Shown here: piece after piece, positions 7,876 through 16,114 of the stretch
How the letters are laid out: every line of letters begins with the position of its first letter
How positions within the stretch are numbered: position 1 is the first letter of the stretch
Origin: JAYPWI01 sp038135065
GTDB lineage: Bacteria; Actinomycetota; Acidimicrobiia; Acidimicrobiales; Poriferisodalaceae
NCBI GenBank assembly: GCA_038135065.1
Contig: JAYPWI010000039.1
Coordinates: 1 to 27,481 of the forward strand
DNA length: 27,481 nt
Reading direction: 5' to 3'
Position numbers and translations under genes: made by a program
The notes under the pieces: model-generated
What the model was told of the DNA's origin: nothing
Database searches by the model: none
The model's input: the letters and a program-made list of their open reading frames with translations, nothing else

Positions 7876-8724
7876 TCAGTTCTGCCAGGGGAACAGCCAG
7901 GTGCGCCGGTTGAACAGGTACCGGTCCGAGATGAAGGCCAGGAAGCGGCGGGCGGTGTCGAACTGATCGGCCATCGCGGCCAGGGGGCGACCTGCGTCGG
8001 GGAACAGGGCGTGCTCGGCGGCCAAGCGGTACCAGCGCGGTCCCAGGGAGCGCAGGAGTGGATCCAGCGCGTCGAAGCGGTCGAGGTCGTCGACCAGCTC
8101 GTGGCGATGGCGACGGGGAATCGAACGGATCACCCGCTGGAGTTCCAGCGAGCTCATGGAGTGGCGCATGGCGTGATCGGGGAAGATCCCGGTGGTGAAC
8201 AGGGCCAGGTCGCCGAGACGGCGCCAGATCCCTGACCGTTCGTGGGCAGGGGCCGCGAGCAGGAGCTCGGCCAGGGACGCGGGGTCCAGCTCGCTGAACT
8301 TCCGTTTCCGCAGGCGACCGCCGTGGCGTTCGTACCGTGCTCCGCTGGCCACCCGGGTGAAAGAGCTGAGCAGCTCGACGAGGAACAGGCGGGCCCAAGG
8401 GTCGGCGGCGAACGCGCCCAGTTCCATCCCGTCGAAGACGGGCACCAGCATGCGGGTACCCACTCGTTCGGTCACATGGCTCGACGCCGCCACCTCGGTC
8501 GCCCCCCGATGCACGACCACGGCGAACAGGAGTACGGGAGAGACGAGGGCGCCGTCGTGGTCGTCGCCGAAGACGAAGGTGAAGGCAGCCTCCGTTCCCA
8601 GCGCAGCTTCGATGCTCCCCGGGTTGGCGGTGAATCGGCCTGGGTCCCCACCACCGCCGAGGGCGGTGTCGAGCACGGCCAGGTCGGTGGGGCCGAGGAG
8701 TTCGAGGTACCGCCGGGCGGTCAC
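7876..8724 (-). CDS. Unrecognised 282-residue protein
   Basis: I do not recognise the family. The protein has a GTG start and is mostly soluble, alpha-rich sequence. It has acidic and hydrophobic stretches (AFTFVFGDDHDG near residue 50), a basic patch RHGGRLRKRKFSE near 135, a GDLALFTTGIFPDH segment around 170, and an aromatic, basic tail RRTWLFPWQN. No signal peptide or long membrane segment is evident. It begins 9 nt after the stop of the amidase gene on the same strand, so the two are almost certainly co-transcribed and probably translationally coupled. Coding is supported by strong third-position GC bias and the tight junction. Its function with the amidase is unknown. Confidence 0.75.
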   Translation of the reverse strand: MTARRYLELLGPTDLAVLDTALGGGGDPGRFTANPGSIEAALGTEAAFTFVFGDDHDGALVSPVLLFAVVVHRGATEVAASSHVTERVGTRMLVPVFDGMELGAFAADPWARLFLVELLSSFTRVASGARYERHGGRLRKRKFSELDPASLAELLLAAPAHERSGIWRRLGDLALFTTGIFPDHAMRHSMSSLELQRVIRSIPRRHRHELVDDLDRFDALDPLLRSLGPRWYRLAAEHALFPDAGRPLAAMADQFDTARRFLAFISDRYLFNRRTWLFPWQN

Positions 8725-8733
8725 CGCTGGTCG

Positions 8734-10170
8734 TCAGAACCCGTCGGGACGCTGGAACCCACCCAGGGCGTCCTGGAGGAACCGTCCGACGGCCAGGGTG
8801 GTGCGGTCCTCCAAGAACGGCCCGGCGATCTGCACCCCGACAGGAAGGCCGTCGACCTGGCCTACCGGTACCACGGTGGCCGGCAGCCATGAGACGCCGG
8901 TCAAGCCCATCCACTTGATCCCGTCGAAGTAGGGCCGGGTCTCCCCGTTCACCTGCACGGTCCGAGCCGTGTGGGGGGTGGAATGGTCGTGTCGCACGGC
9001 CGCAGTGGGGGTCACGGGCAACAGCACCACGTCCCACTGCTGGAAGAACTCCCGCCACCGAGCCCGCTGCTGCAGGCGGCGCTCGTGCCAGCTGAGCCAT
9101 TCCCGATGACGCATCGAGGCGTGCCAGATGCCCAGCTCACCCTGAGGGGGCTCGGGGCGGGCGGCGATCTCGTCGAGTTCGGACAGCGACCAGGTGCCCG
9201 CTTCGGCGGCCGACAGGAGGTGGAAGAAGGTGTCGACCGCCTTGTCGAAGCTGAAGGCAGGTCGGGCCTCGGTGTCCACCGTGGCCCCTGCTGCTTCGAG
9301 GGCGCGTGCCGCCCCCAGCAGTAGTTCCCGGTAGTGCAGATCGATGGGGCACGAGGGTTCGTCCAGCCACACGGCCACCCGGAAGTCGGCGATGTCGCGG
9401 TGGCGGGCCGGGGGCAGGTCGAGTGAATAGGCCAGGTCGTACCAGGCGTCGGGGCCGGCCAACAGTCCGAGGGCCAGCTCCAGATCGTCGACGTCGCGGG
9501 CCATGGGGCCGGCCACCGCGATGTCGGCCTGGCTGAGGGTTCCCGGCATGCCGGGGATCTGGCCGAGGGCGGACACGATGCCGTAGCTGGGCTTGTGGCC
9601 CATCACCCCCGACCAGTGGGAGGGGATGCGGATCGATCCGCCGATGTCGGACCCGAGCTCGAGGGGGGTGTAGCCGGCAGCCAGTGAGGCCCCGGACCCA
9701 CCCGACGACCCGCCCGGGGTGTGCTCGATGTTGTAGGGGTTGCCCGTGGTGCCGTAGACCTCGTTGTAGGACTGCATGTCGCCGGCCCAGATGGGCAGGT
9801 TCGTCTTCCCGAACACGATGGCCCCCGCCGCCTTGTAGCGGGCCACCGGATCGGCATCACGCTCGGGCACGAAGTCGGCCAGCTCGGGCGCCCCCGACGT
9901 CGTCACCAGACGCTCGGTCTGGAAGGAGTCCTTGATGGTGATGGGCACCCCGTGCAGGGGAGGCAGGTCGCCGCCGCGGGCGGTTGCCGCGTCGGCCTGA
10001 TCGGCTGCGGCCAGGGCCCGCTCGGCGTCGAGAGCGACCACGGCGTTCACCGCGCCGTCGAGACGTTCGACGCGAGCCAGGGCCGCCTCGAGCAGCTCCC
10101 GGCTCGAGACCTCCTTGCGGGCGATGGCGGCCGCCGTTTCGACGGTGGTGCTGTAGGCGTGATCGGTCAT
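8734..10170 (-). CDS. Amidase-signature family hydrolase
   Basis: A 478-residue amidase of the AS family that hydrolyses a C-N amide bond (GatA-like fold, but not necessarily the tRNA amidotransferase subunit). The full Ser-cisSer-Lys triad is visible: K80 in PITIKDSF, S155 in TPGGSSGGSGAS, and S179 in LGSDIGGSIRIP. The 24-residue spacing from S155 to S179 is normal for the family. The C-terminal TPTAA and LTGVSWLPATVVPVG elements also fit. The ATG at 10170 follows AGGGGG on the minus strand, and a longer reading frame upstream overlaps the divergent ClC gene and is not conserved-looking. No GatB or GatC genes are adjacent. It lies upstream of the unrecognised gene ending at 7876. The substrate is unknown. 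Confidence 0.92.
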   Translation of the reverse strand: MTDHAYSTTVETAAAIARKEVSSRELLEAALARVERLDGAVNAVVALDAERALAAADQADAATARGGDLPPLHGVPITIKDSFQTERLVTTSGAPELADFVPERDADPVARYKAAGAIVFGKTNLPIWAGDMQSYNEVYGTTGNPYNIEHTPGGSSGGSGASLAAGYTPLELGSDIGGSIRIPSHWSGVMGHKPSYGIVSALGQIPGMPGTLSQADIAVAGPMARDVDDLELALGLLAGPDAWYDLAYSLDLPPARHRDIADFRVAVWLDEPSCPIDLHYRELLLGAARALEAAGATVDTEARPAFSFDKAVDTFFHLLSAAEAGTWSLSELDEIAARPEPPQGELGIWHASMRHREWLSWHERRLQQRARWREFFQQWDVVLLPVTPTAAVRHDHSTPHTARTVQVNGETRPYFDGIKWMGLTGVSWLPATVVPVGQVDGLPVGVQIAGPFLEDRTTLAVGRFLQDALGGFQRPDGF

Positions 10171-10195
10171 CGAGTCCCCCTGTTCGGACGACGCG

Positions 10196-10201
10196 AACCT
10201 A
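10196..10201 (-). promoter_or_regulatory. -10-like box TAGGTT for amidase gene
   Basis: TAGGTT on the minus strand fits TANNNT, 25 nt before the amidase ATG. This leaves a leader of roughly 18 nt containing the AGGGGG ribosome site. Confidence 0.35.
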
Positions 10202-10284
10202 CCCCGCAGCGGCCTGGCCCGTCTGTTGGCTGCTGCCGGTCGCCGGGGTACCGACAACCCGGAGCGAACCCCAGCGTGGTGGGC

Positions 10285-10290
10285 TACGGT
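10285..10290 (+). promoter_or_regulatory. -10-like box TACGGT for ClC gene
   Basis: TACGGT matches the most common form of the box in this window. The predicted leader of about 20 nt includes AAGGAGAG at 10307-10314 just before the GTG at 10318. Confidence 0.38.
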
Positions 10291-10317
10291 CGCACCGGTC
10301 CGTCGCAAGGAGAGGGT

Positions 10318-12069
10318 GTGGCTCGGTTTTCGCCAGGTCGTCGGTCGGCGCACTCCACCACCGACCGACCCCGCCGTCGCCGTCGACTGTCGGAGAACCA
10401 GACCTTCGCACTGTTGGCCGTGGTGGTGGGCCTCGCCGGGGGACTGGCCGCAGTCGGCTTCCACGCCCTGATCGAGTTCTTGACCCACGATGTCTTCGGC
10501 GCCCTGAGCGACTCGCTCGGTGGCCTGGGCCGTGCCGCCGTGGTTCCAGCCCTCGTCATCGGCGCCCTGCTGGTGGGCCCGATGGTCACCCGTTGGGCTG
10601 CCGAGGCCAAAGGCCATGGGGTGCCCGAGGTGATCGAGGCGGTGGCCGTTCGAGGGGGACGGATCAGGGCCCGGGTGCCGCTGGTGAAGGCCGTGGCATC
10701 GGCGATCACCATCGGTTCAGGCGGTTCGGCGGGCCGGGAGGGTCCCATCGTGCAGATCGGGTCGGCCATCGGGTCCTTGATTGCCCGGCCCTTCACCATG
10801 TCGGACCGACGGCGCCGTACCTTCGTGGCCGCCGGAGCGGCCGCTGGGGTGGCCGCAGTGTTCAACGCTCCACTGGCCGGGGTCTTCTTCGCCCTCGAGG
10901 TGATCCTGCGGAGCTTCACGGCCCGGGGGTTCTCCACCGTGGTCATCTCGGCGGTGACGGCCAATGCCGTGTGGCGGGTGTTGGTCAGCGATGAACCCGT
11001 CTTGACTGCCGAGGTCTATCGGCTCGAATCGCCCGAGGAACTGGTCTTCTACGCGGCCCTCGGGGTGGGGGCCGCGGTGGTTGCCCTGTTGTTCGTGCGG
11101 GTGCTGTACCTGATCGAGGACTGGTTCGAGGCCTCGCCCATCCGGCCTGAACTTCGGCCCGCGGTCGGTGCCCTCGCCGTCGGCGCGGTCGGTATGGCGT
11201 CGCTCGACGTCTTGGGAGCCGGGTTGGACGGCATCGACAAAGCCCTGGCCGGCGAGTTCGCGACCGGCGCCCTGCTGCTGTTGATCGTCGGCAAGATCCT
11301 GGCGACGTCGTTGACCCTGGGGTCGGGAGGGTCGGGAGGCGTCTTCTCCCCGAGCCTGCTGATCGGTGCCGTGCTCGGGGCGGCCTTCGGCAACGTGGTC
11401 GGTCAGGTGTTCCCTGACTCCGCCTCCCCCGCAGGCGCCTACGCGGTGGTCGGCATGGCCGCCGTCTTTGCCGCCGCCGCCCAGGCCCCCATGTCCTCGA
11501 TCTTCATCGTCTTCGAGATGACATCCGACTTCGGACTCATCATGCCCCTCATGCTGGCCTGCGCTGCATCGACCGTCGTGTACACGGCCGTGAACGCCGA
11601 CTCCATCTACATGGAGAAGATCCGGCGCAAGCACGTGTCGCTCGACGAGCGCCTCGATGAGGCCCAGCTGTCCCGGGTCCCGCTGTCCCGGGCGGCCGAG
11701 GCCAAGTACGTGTCGGTATTTCCCACCCGCTCGGCGGTCGACGTCCGACGTCTGATCCTCGACGGTCGTGAGGAGTACGCCTTGGTGGTCGCCCCTGACC
11801 GGGTGTTGAAAGGGGTCGTGTGGCTCGACGACATCGAGGACGCAGGTGTCCAGGGCGGGACCGAGGTTCGACAGGTCATGGACGACGACCACCCGGTGGG
11901 GCGACCCGATCTGTCGTTGGCTGACGGCCTGGCCCTCTTCGACGACGGGGTCAACGTCCTCCCCGTCGTCGACTGGAACGAGCGGGTGCTCGGGGTTGCC
12001 ACCCGCGAATCGGTGATCCGGGCCTACGAGGCAGCGCAGGGCGATCCGCTGACCGGGGACGGCCGCTAG
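10318..12069 (+). CDS. ClC-family chloride channel / H+/Cl- antiporter with CBS domains
   Basis: A 583-residue membrane protein. The ClC signatures occur in order: GHGVPE at 99-104, GSGGSAGREGP at 133-143, and GGVFSPSL at about 340-347. E141 in GREGP corresponds to the external gating glutamate, so an H+-coupled exchanger is more likely than a passive channel. The soluble C-terminus from about 460 contains a CBS pair (VFPTRSAVDVRRLILDG... and ADGLALFDDGVNVLPVVD), which often binds adenine nucleotides. The first 25 residues are Arg-rich and cytosolic. I chose GTG at 10318 because AAGGAG precedes it and the Arg-rich N-tail leads directly into TM1; the frame is open further upstream only as antisense of the amidase. 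The gene is divergent from the amidase, and the metabolic neighbours do not explain its role. Confidence 0.9.
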   Translation: MARFSPGRRSAHSTTDRPRRRRRLSENQTFALLAVVVGLAGGLAAVGFHALIEFLTHDVFGALSDSLGGLGRAAVVPALVIGALLVGPMVTRWAAEAKGHGVPEVIEAVAVRGGRIRARVPLVKAVASAITIGSGGSAGREGPIVQIGSAIGSLIARPFTMSDRRRRTFVAAGAAAGVAAVFNAPLAGVFFALEVILRSFTARGFSTVVISAVTANAVWRVLVSDEPVLTAEVYRLESPEELVFYAALGVGAAVVALLFVRVLYLIEDWFEASPIRPELRPAVGALAVGAVGMASLDVLGAGLDGIDKALAGEFATGALLLLIVGKILATSLTLGSGGSGGVFSPSLLIGAVLGAAFGNVVGQVFPDSASPAGAYAVVGMAAVFAAAAQAPMSSIFIVFEMTSDFGLIMPLMLACAASTVVYTAVNADSIYMEKIRRKHVSLDERLDEAQLSRVPLSRAAEAKYVSVFPTRSAVDVRRLILDGREEYALVVAPDRVLKGVVWLDDIEDAGVQGGTEVRQVMDDDHPVGRPDLSLADGLALFDDGVNVLPVVDWNERVLGVATRESVIRAYEAAQGDPLTGDGR

Positions 12070-12129
12070 CTGTTCGTGACGGCTCGGGTTCCCGTTGCGG
12101 GGCCGGTTTGCGACCGTTCGGGCGCCTAC

Positions 12130-12135
12130 TAGCGT
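12130..12135 (+). promoter_or_regulatory. -10-like box TAGCGT before double CoA-transferase gene
   Basis: TAGCGT lies 27 nt before the GTG at 12163. The intervening leader holds the GTGGAGGTG ribosome site. The box is 60 bp after the ClC stop, so the gene can have its own promoter. Confidence 0.38.
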
Positions 12136-12162
12136 CGGGGACCTCTCGACCGTGGAGGTGGC

Positions 12163-14601
12163 GTGGTGTTGTCGTCGTACAGGGTGCTGGATCTGACCGA
12201 CGAGCGCGGACAACTGGCCGGGATGATGCTGGCCGACGCAGGGGCCGAGGTCATCCTCGTCGAGCCCCCGACCGGATCACGGGCCCGGCGTTTGGGTCCC
12301 TTCGTCGAAGGTCGGGAGGGTGATCCCGAGGCCTCCCTGTGGTTCTGGTCCTACAACCGGGGCAAGCGCAGCGTGACTATGGACCTCGATACCCCAGACG
12401 GACGGGAGCAGCTGCGCCAGCTGGCCGCTGGCGCCGACATCGTCATCGAGTCCTCCGACGTCGGGCGGATGGCCGCCCGCGGTCTGGCCTACGACGACCT
12501 GGCAGCCCTCAACCCCGGCCTGGTCTATGTGTCGATTTCCCCCTTCGGCCAGACCGGCCCGAAGGCCACCTGGGCGGCAACCGACCTCACGGTGGCCGCA
12601 GCCGGAATGCAGATGGGCTTGCAAGGCGACGACGACCGAGCCCCGCTGCGCATCCCCCTCGACCAGTCGTTCCTCCACGGATCAGCCGAGGCAGCGGGAG
12701 CTGCCCTGGTCGCCCTGGCCGAACGGAACCGCAGCGGGCGCGGCCAGTACGTGGACGTCAGCGCGCAGCAGGCCCTGACGTGCGCGACCCAGTCGACCTC
12801 GTTGGCCCACCTCTACAACGCCCAGGAAGCGGGGAGGATGAGCGGGGGGGCCAAGCTGGGACCGTTCAAGATTCGGCTGCGCTCAGCCGCGGCCGACGGC
12901 TATGTGTCGACGACCATCCTGTTCGGCGAGGCCATCGGCCCGTTCGGGGACCGTCTCTTCAAGTGGATCCACGACGAAGGCGAGTGTGAGGACAGTGACC
13001 TCGAGATCGACTGGATCAACTTCGTCGAGGGGGTGATGACCGGTCGGATCGGCATGGGCGAGTACGACCGCATCCAGGACGTGGCTGCTGCGTTCACCTC
13101 GACCCGCAACAAGGCGGATCTCCTGCGCGAGGCGCTCGACCGTCGTCTGTTGATGGTGCCCATCGCCGACGTGTCCGATGTGGCCGACGAGCCCCACTAC
13201 GAGGTGCGTGACTTCTGGCGGGACGTCGAGGTGGAGGGCCACGGACCGGTGAAGATGCCGGGCCCGTTCGCCCGGATGTCAGGTACCCCGCTGGTAGTGG
13301 AGTCCGGTCCGCCGACCATCGGCGAAGGAAACGACGACGTCTTGGGGGCTGCGCCGCGGACCCTGCCTGCTGCCGTGTGCAAGACCCCGTCCGACGGATC
13401 GGCCCTCCCCCTGTCCGATGTGAACGTGCTCGACTTCCAGTGGGTGATGGCCGGGCCCGCGTCCACCCGGGTGTTGGCCGACTGGGGGGCCACCGTCATC
13501 AGGGTCGAGTCCTCCCACCGAGTGGAGACCGCTCGGACCATCCAGCCCTTCCTCAACGACGAGGGCGGGGCCGACAACAGCGGCCTGTACCAGAACATGA
13601 ACGCCGGCAAGTTGGGCCTTGCTCTGGACATGTCCAAGCCCGAATCGCGGGAGGTGATCCTGGACCTGGTGAAGTGGGCGGACGTGGTCTGCGAGTCCTT
13701 CTCGCCGAAGGCCATGCGGGGGTGGGGCCTGGGCTACGAGGACCTCAAGAAGGTCAACCCGTCCATCATCATGACCAGCAGCTGCCTCTTCGGGCAGGAC
13801 GGACCGCTGTCGTCGCTGGCCGGGTTCGGCACCATGGGCGCCTCGATGTCGGGCTTCTACGCGATGACCGGCTGGCCCGACCGGGACCCCGCCGGCGTCA
13901 TGGGCGCCTACACCGATTACGTGTCGCCTCGGTTCTTGACCACGGCCATCCTCTCCGCCCTCGATCACCGCAACCGAACGGGGGAGGGGCAGTACATCGA
14001 CGTCTCCCAGGCCGAGGCAGCCATGCACTTCCTGACCCCGGCCCTGCTCGACTACCGGGTCAACGGACGCCTGCCGTCCCCGGCGGGGAACGATCATCCG
14101 CTGATGTACCCCCATGGCAACTTCCCCTCCGCGGGGGAGGATCGCTGGCTGTCCATCGCTTGTGTCGGCGACGACCAGTGGCAGGCTATCTGCCGGGTGA
14201 TGGGGCTCTCGGCCGACATGGCCGACTTGGATCTGGCCGCTCGGCGGGCCCGGGCCACCGAGATCGATGCCGCGATCACAGCCTGGTCGGCCGATCGCGA
14301 CGGTGCCGAAGCCCAGGCCGCGCTCCAGGCCGAGGGGGTGGCCGCCCACCGCATCCAGATGTCGGACTACATGGCCGACGACCCCCAGCTCGACCACCGG
14401 CGTCACTTCCGTCACGTCGATCACCTCACCAATGAGGCGATGTGGGTCGAGGGAACGCGCTTCGTGATGAGCCGCTCCTCGGACGGGATCACGGCAGCGG
14501 GTCCCAGCTACGGCCAGCACACCTTTGACGTGCTGGAGGGCATCCTGGGCTACGACGCCGATCGGATCGCCGAACTGGCCGTGGCCCAGGTACTCGAATA
14601 G
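12163..14601 (+). CDS. Double-length CaiB/BaiF family III CoA-transferase (tandem domains)
   Basis: 812 residues, about twice a normal family III CoA-transferase (around 400). Two complete copies lie in tandem: residues 1-400 (VLDLTDERGQLAGMMLADAG, then NRGKRSVTMDL, then GRGQYVDVSAQQA) and about 415-812 (VLDFQWVMAGPASTRVLADWG, then NAGKLGLALDM, then GEGQYIDVSQAEA). The family moves CoA between an acyl-CoA and a free acid through an aspartyl-CoA intermediate. In the C-terminal half D585 (AYTDYVSPRF) sits exactly 22 residues before the GxGQ glycine, as does Asp169 in formyl-CoA transferase. In the N-terminal half that position is F170, with D167 three residues away, so this half may be structural. 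GTG starts at 12163 or 12166 are both compatible with GTGGAGGTG. A DUF3237 gene follows. Confidence 0.9.
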   Translation: MVLSSYRVLDLTDERGQLAGMMLADAGAEVILVEPPTGSRARRLGPFVEGREGDPEASLWFWSYNRGKRSVTMDLDTPDGREQLRQLAAGADIVIESSDVGRMAARGLAYDDLAALNPGLVYVSISPFGQTGPKATWAATDLTVAAAGMQMGLQGDDDRAPLRIPLDQSFLHGSAEAAGAALVALAERNRSGRGQYVDVSAQQALTCATQSTSLAHLYNAQEAGRMSGGAKLGPFKIRLRSAAADGYVSTTILFGEAIGPFGDRLFKWIHDEGECEDSDLEIDWINFVEGVMTGRIGMGEYDRIQDVAAAFTSTRNKADLLREALDRRLLMVPIADVSDVADEPHYEVRDFWRDVEVEGHGPVKMPGPFARMSGTPLVVESGPPTIGEGNDDVLGAAPRTLPAAVCKTPSDGSALPLSDVNVLDFQWVMAGPASTRVLADWGATVIRVESSHRVETARTIQPFLNDEGGADNSGLYQNMNAGKLGLALDMSKPESREVILDLVKWADVVCESFSPKAMRGWGLGYEDLKKVNPSIIMTSSCLFGQDGPLSSLAGFGTMGASMSGFYAMTGWPDRDPAGVMGAYTDYVSPRFLTTAILSALDHRNRTGEGQYIDVSQAEAAMHFLTPALLDYRVNGRLPSPAGNDHPLMYPHGNFPSAGEDRWLSIACVGDDQWQAICRVMGLSADMADLDLAARRARATEIDAAITAWSADRDGAEAQAALQAEGVAAHRIQMSDYMADDPQLDHRRHFRHVDHLTNEAMWVEGTRFVMSRSSDGITAAGPSYGQHTFDVLEGILGYDADRIAELAVAQVLE

Positions 14602-14634
14602 GCCCCGAGCTTCGATCCGGGAAACGGAGGGGCC
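14601..14634 (+). terminator. Possible imperfect hairpin after CoA-transferase gene
   Basis: GGCCCC at the stop codon can pair with GGGGCC at 14629-14634. Inside it, TCCG-GGAAA-CGGA forms a contiguous extension of the 3' arm, leaving a 9-nt bulge on the 5' side. There is no U-tract. This is a weak terminator candidate only. Confidence 0.2.
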
Positions 14635-14644
14635 GCAGCCCTAC

Positions 14645-14650
14645 TACCGT
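14645..14650 (+). promoter_or_regulatory. -10-like box TACCGT, leaderless start
   Basis: TACCGT ends 7 nt before the ATG at 14658, and no Shine-Dalgarno lies between. This places the transcription start at the start codon of the DUF3237 gene. Confidence 0.5.
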
Positions 14651-14657
14651 CTGGCCC

Positions 14658-15089
14658 ATGGCAGCACAGCACCTCGACGTCGAACACCTCTTCACCATCT
14701 CTCTCAAGGTCGGAGACTTCACCCATGCCCTGATCCGGCGCGGCCCGTCGGGTACCCGCATGGTCGCACCGGTGGACGGTGGCCATTTCGAGGGTCCGAA
14801 CATCCGGGGGACCGTCGTCCCTCCCGGTGGGGACTGGGTGTACGCCCGGGAGAACCGGGTGCTCAAGATCGACGTCCGTCTCCAGCTGGTCACCGACGAC
14901 GGTGAGCACATCCTCATGCAGTACCAGGGCATCGGACATCCCCAAGCCGATGGGACCACGTCGATCCGCAACGCCCCCCTGTTCGAGACGGGGGCCGAGA
15001 AGTACGCCTACCTCAACGACCTTCAAGCGGTCGGCGTGGGTACCGCAGACGCGGAGGGCGTCACCTACGACATCTACCGGCTGCTCTGA
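14658..15089 (+). CDS. DUF3237 domain-containing protein
   Basis: A 143-residue cytosolic protein matching the DUF3237 pattern: HLFTISLKVG at the N-terminus, GTRMVAPVDGGHFEGPNIRG in the middle, then PPGGDWVYARENRVLKIDVR and TDDGEHILMQYQG. The family is a small beta-barrel fold of unknown biochemical function, often found beside CoA-dependent or aromatic catabolic genes. It covers the whole protein at normal length. The ATG lacks a ribosome site and is preceded at 6-8 nt spacing by a -10-like box. It lies 56 bp after the double CoA-transferase on the same strand and converges on the LLM gene ending at 15108. Confidence 0.85.
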   Translation: MAAQHLDVEHLFTISLKVGDFTHALIRRGPSGTRMVAPVDGGHFEGPNIRGTVVPPGGDWVYARENRVLKIDVRLQLVTDDGEHILMQYQGIGHPQADGTTSIRNAPLFETGAEKYAYLNDLQAVGVGTADAEGVTYDIYRLL

Positions 15090-15107
15090 TCAGGGACGCC
15101 GCCGAGC

Positions 15108-16037
15108 TCAGAGGGCGCCGACCAGCTCCCGACCCATCAGGGCGATGTGGTCCAGGTCGGCCAGATCCAGCACCTGCAGATACACACGCTCGGCCCCGGC
15201 GTCGCGCCACTGGCCGAGGCGGTCGAGCACCTCGCTCGGGGTGCCGGCCAGCCCGTTGGCCCGGAGCTCGTCGGCATCACGGCCGATGGCGGCGGCCCGG
15301 CGGGTGACCTCTGCGTTGTCCTCACCGACACAGGCCACCAGGGCGCACGAGTACGCCAGCTCGCCGGGGTCCCGTCCCCGGTCCTCGCACGCCTGGCGGA
15401 CCCGGGCCGTCTGAGCCTCGAACTGCTCGATCGACCGGAAGGGCAGGTTGAACTCGTCCGCGTAGGTGGCAGCCAGTCGCGGGGTGCGGCGGGGACCCCC
15501 TCCGCCGACGATGACCGGTGGCCCTGGCTGCTGAGTCGACTTGGGCAAGGCCGGGCTCGACTCGAGGGTGTAGTGGCTCCCTGCATAGGAGAACGTCTCG
15601 CCCAGGGGGGTGCGCCACAGCCCGGTGACGATGGCCAACTGCTCTTCCAGGATCTCGAACCGCGCTCCGAGATCGGGAAAGGGAATGCCGTACGCCGTGT
15701 GCTCCGCCTCGTACCACCCGGCTCCGAGGCCCAGCTCGACCCGGCCCCCCGACATGGCATCGACCTGGGCCACCGAGATGGCCAGGGGCCCGGGGAGACG
15801 GAAGGTGGCCGAGTTGACGAGGGTCCCCAAGCGGATGCGCTCGGTGTCCCGGGCCAGGCCCGCCAGGGTGACCCAGGCATCGGTCGGGCCAGGGAGCCCG
15901 TCGTTGTCGCCCATGACCAGCCAGTGGTCCGAACGGAAGAAGGCCGAGAACCCGCACGCCTCGGTGGCCCGGGCGGCCGCGAGCAGGGTGTCGTAGTCGG
16001 CCCCCTGCTGGGGTTCGGTGAAGATGCGGAAATCCAT
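15108..16037 (-). CDS. LLM-class F420-dependent oxidoreductase
   Basis: A 309-residue luciferase-like TIM-barrel oxidoreductase of the F420-using branch. It opens with MDFRIFTEPQQGADY and continues with ATEACGFSAFFRSDHW, ERIRLGTLVNSATFRLPGPLA, the diagnostic DAMSGGRVELGLGAGWYEAEH, and PPVIVGGGGPRRTPRLAATYAD. These are the standard cofactor-binding positions of the family (beta-strand ends carrying the non-prolyl cis peptide and the RVELGLGAGW loop). Length is normal. The substrate is not predictable. It is the last of three minus-strand genes after the CoA ligase and the non-haem oxygenase. A -10-like box directly before the ATG suggests it also has its own leaderless promoter. Confidence 0.88.
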   Translation of the reverse strand: MDFRIFTEPQQGADYDTLLAAARATEACGFSAFFRSDHWLVMGDNDGLPGPTDAWVTLAGLARDTERIRLGTLVNSATFRLPGPLAISVAQVDAMSGGRVELGLGAGWYEAEHTAYGIPFPDLGARFEILEEQLAIVTGLWRTPLGETFSYAGSHYTLESSPALPKSTQQPGPPVIVGGGGPRRTPRLAATYADEFNLPFRSIEQFEAQTARVRQACEDRGRDPGELAYSCALVACVGEDNAEVTRRAAAIGRDADELRANGLAGTPSEVLDRLGQWRDAGAERVYLQVLDLADLDHIALMGRELVGAL

Positions 16038-16043
16038 GCCCTC

Positions 16044-16049
16044 TACCTA
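16044..16049 (-). promoter_or_regulatory. -10-like box TAGGTA, leaderless start
   Basis: On the minus strand TAGGTA ends 6 nt before the LLM ATG at 16037. The final base is A rather than T, making this the weakest member of the leaderless set. GAGGG lies too close to the ATG to serve as a ribosome site. Confidence 0.3.
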
Positions 16050-16114
16050 GCGCATGGTCGGGCAGATCGCTCGCCGATTCGAGGGGTTCCCGGTAACCGG
16101 TTCCCCTAGGGGGG

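Noticed and set aside
8242..8892. Plus-strand frames opposite the amidase and the unknown gene
   Set aside because: They span the junction of two genes, with no ribosome site and no family motifs.
8734..10170. GatA subunit of the tRNA amidotransferase
   Set aside because: No gatB or gatC nearby. The amidase signature is general, and the C-terminal half does not show GatA-specific features that I can recognise.
9721..10317. Upstream extension of the ClC frame by about 200 codons
   Set aside because: The extension is antisense to the amidase and lacks hydrophobic or ClC character. A GTG with AAGGAG at 10318 is a better start.
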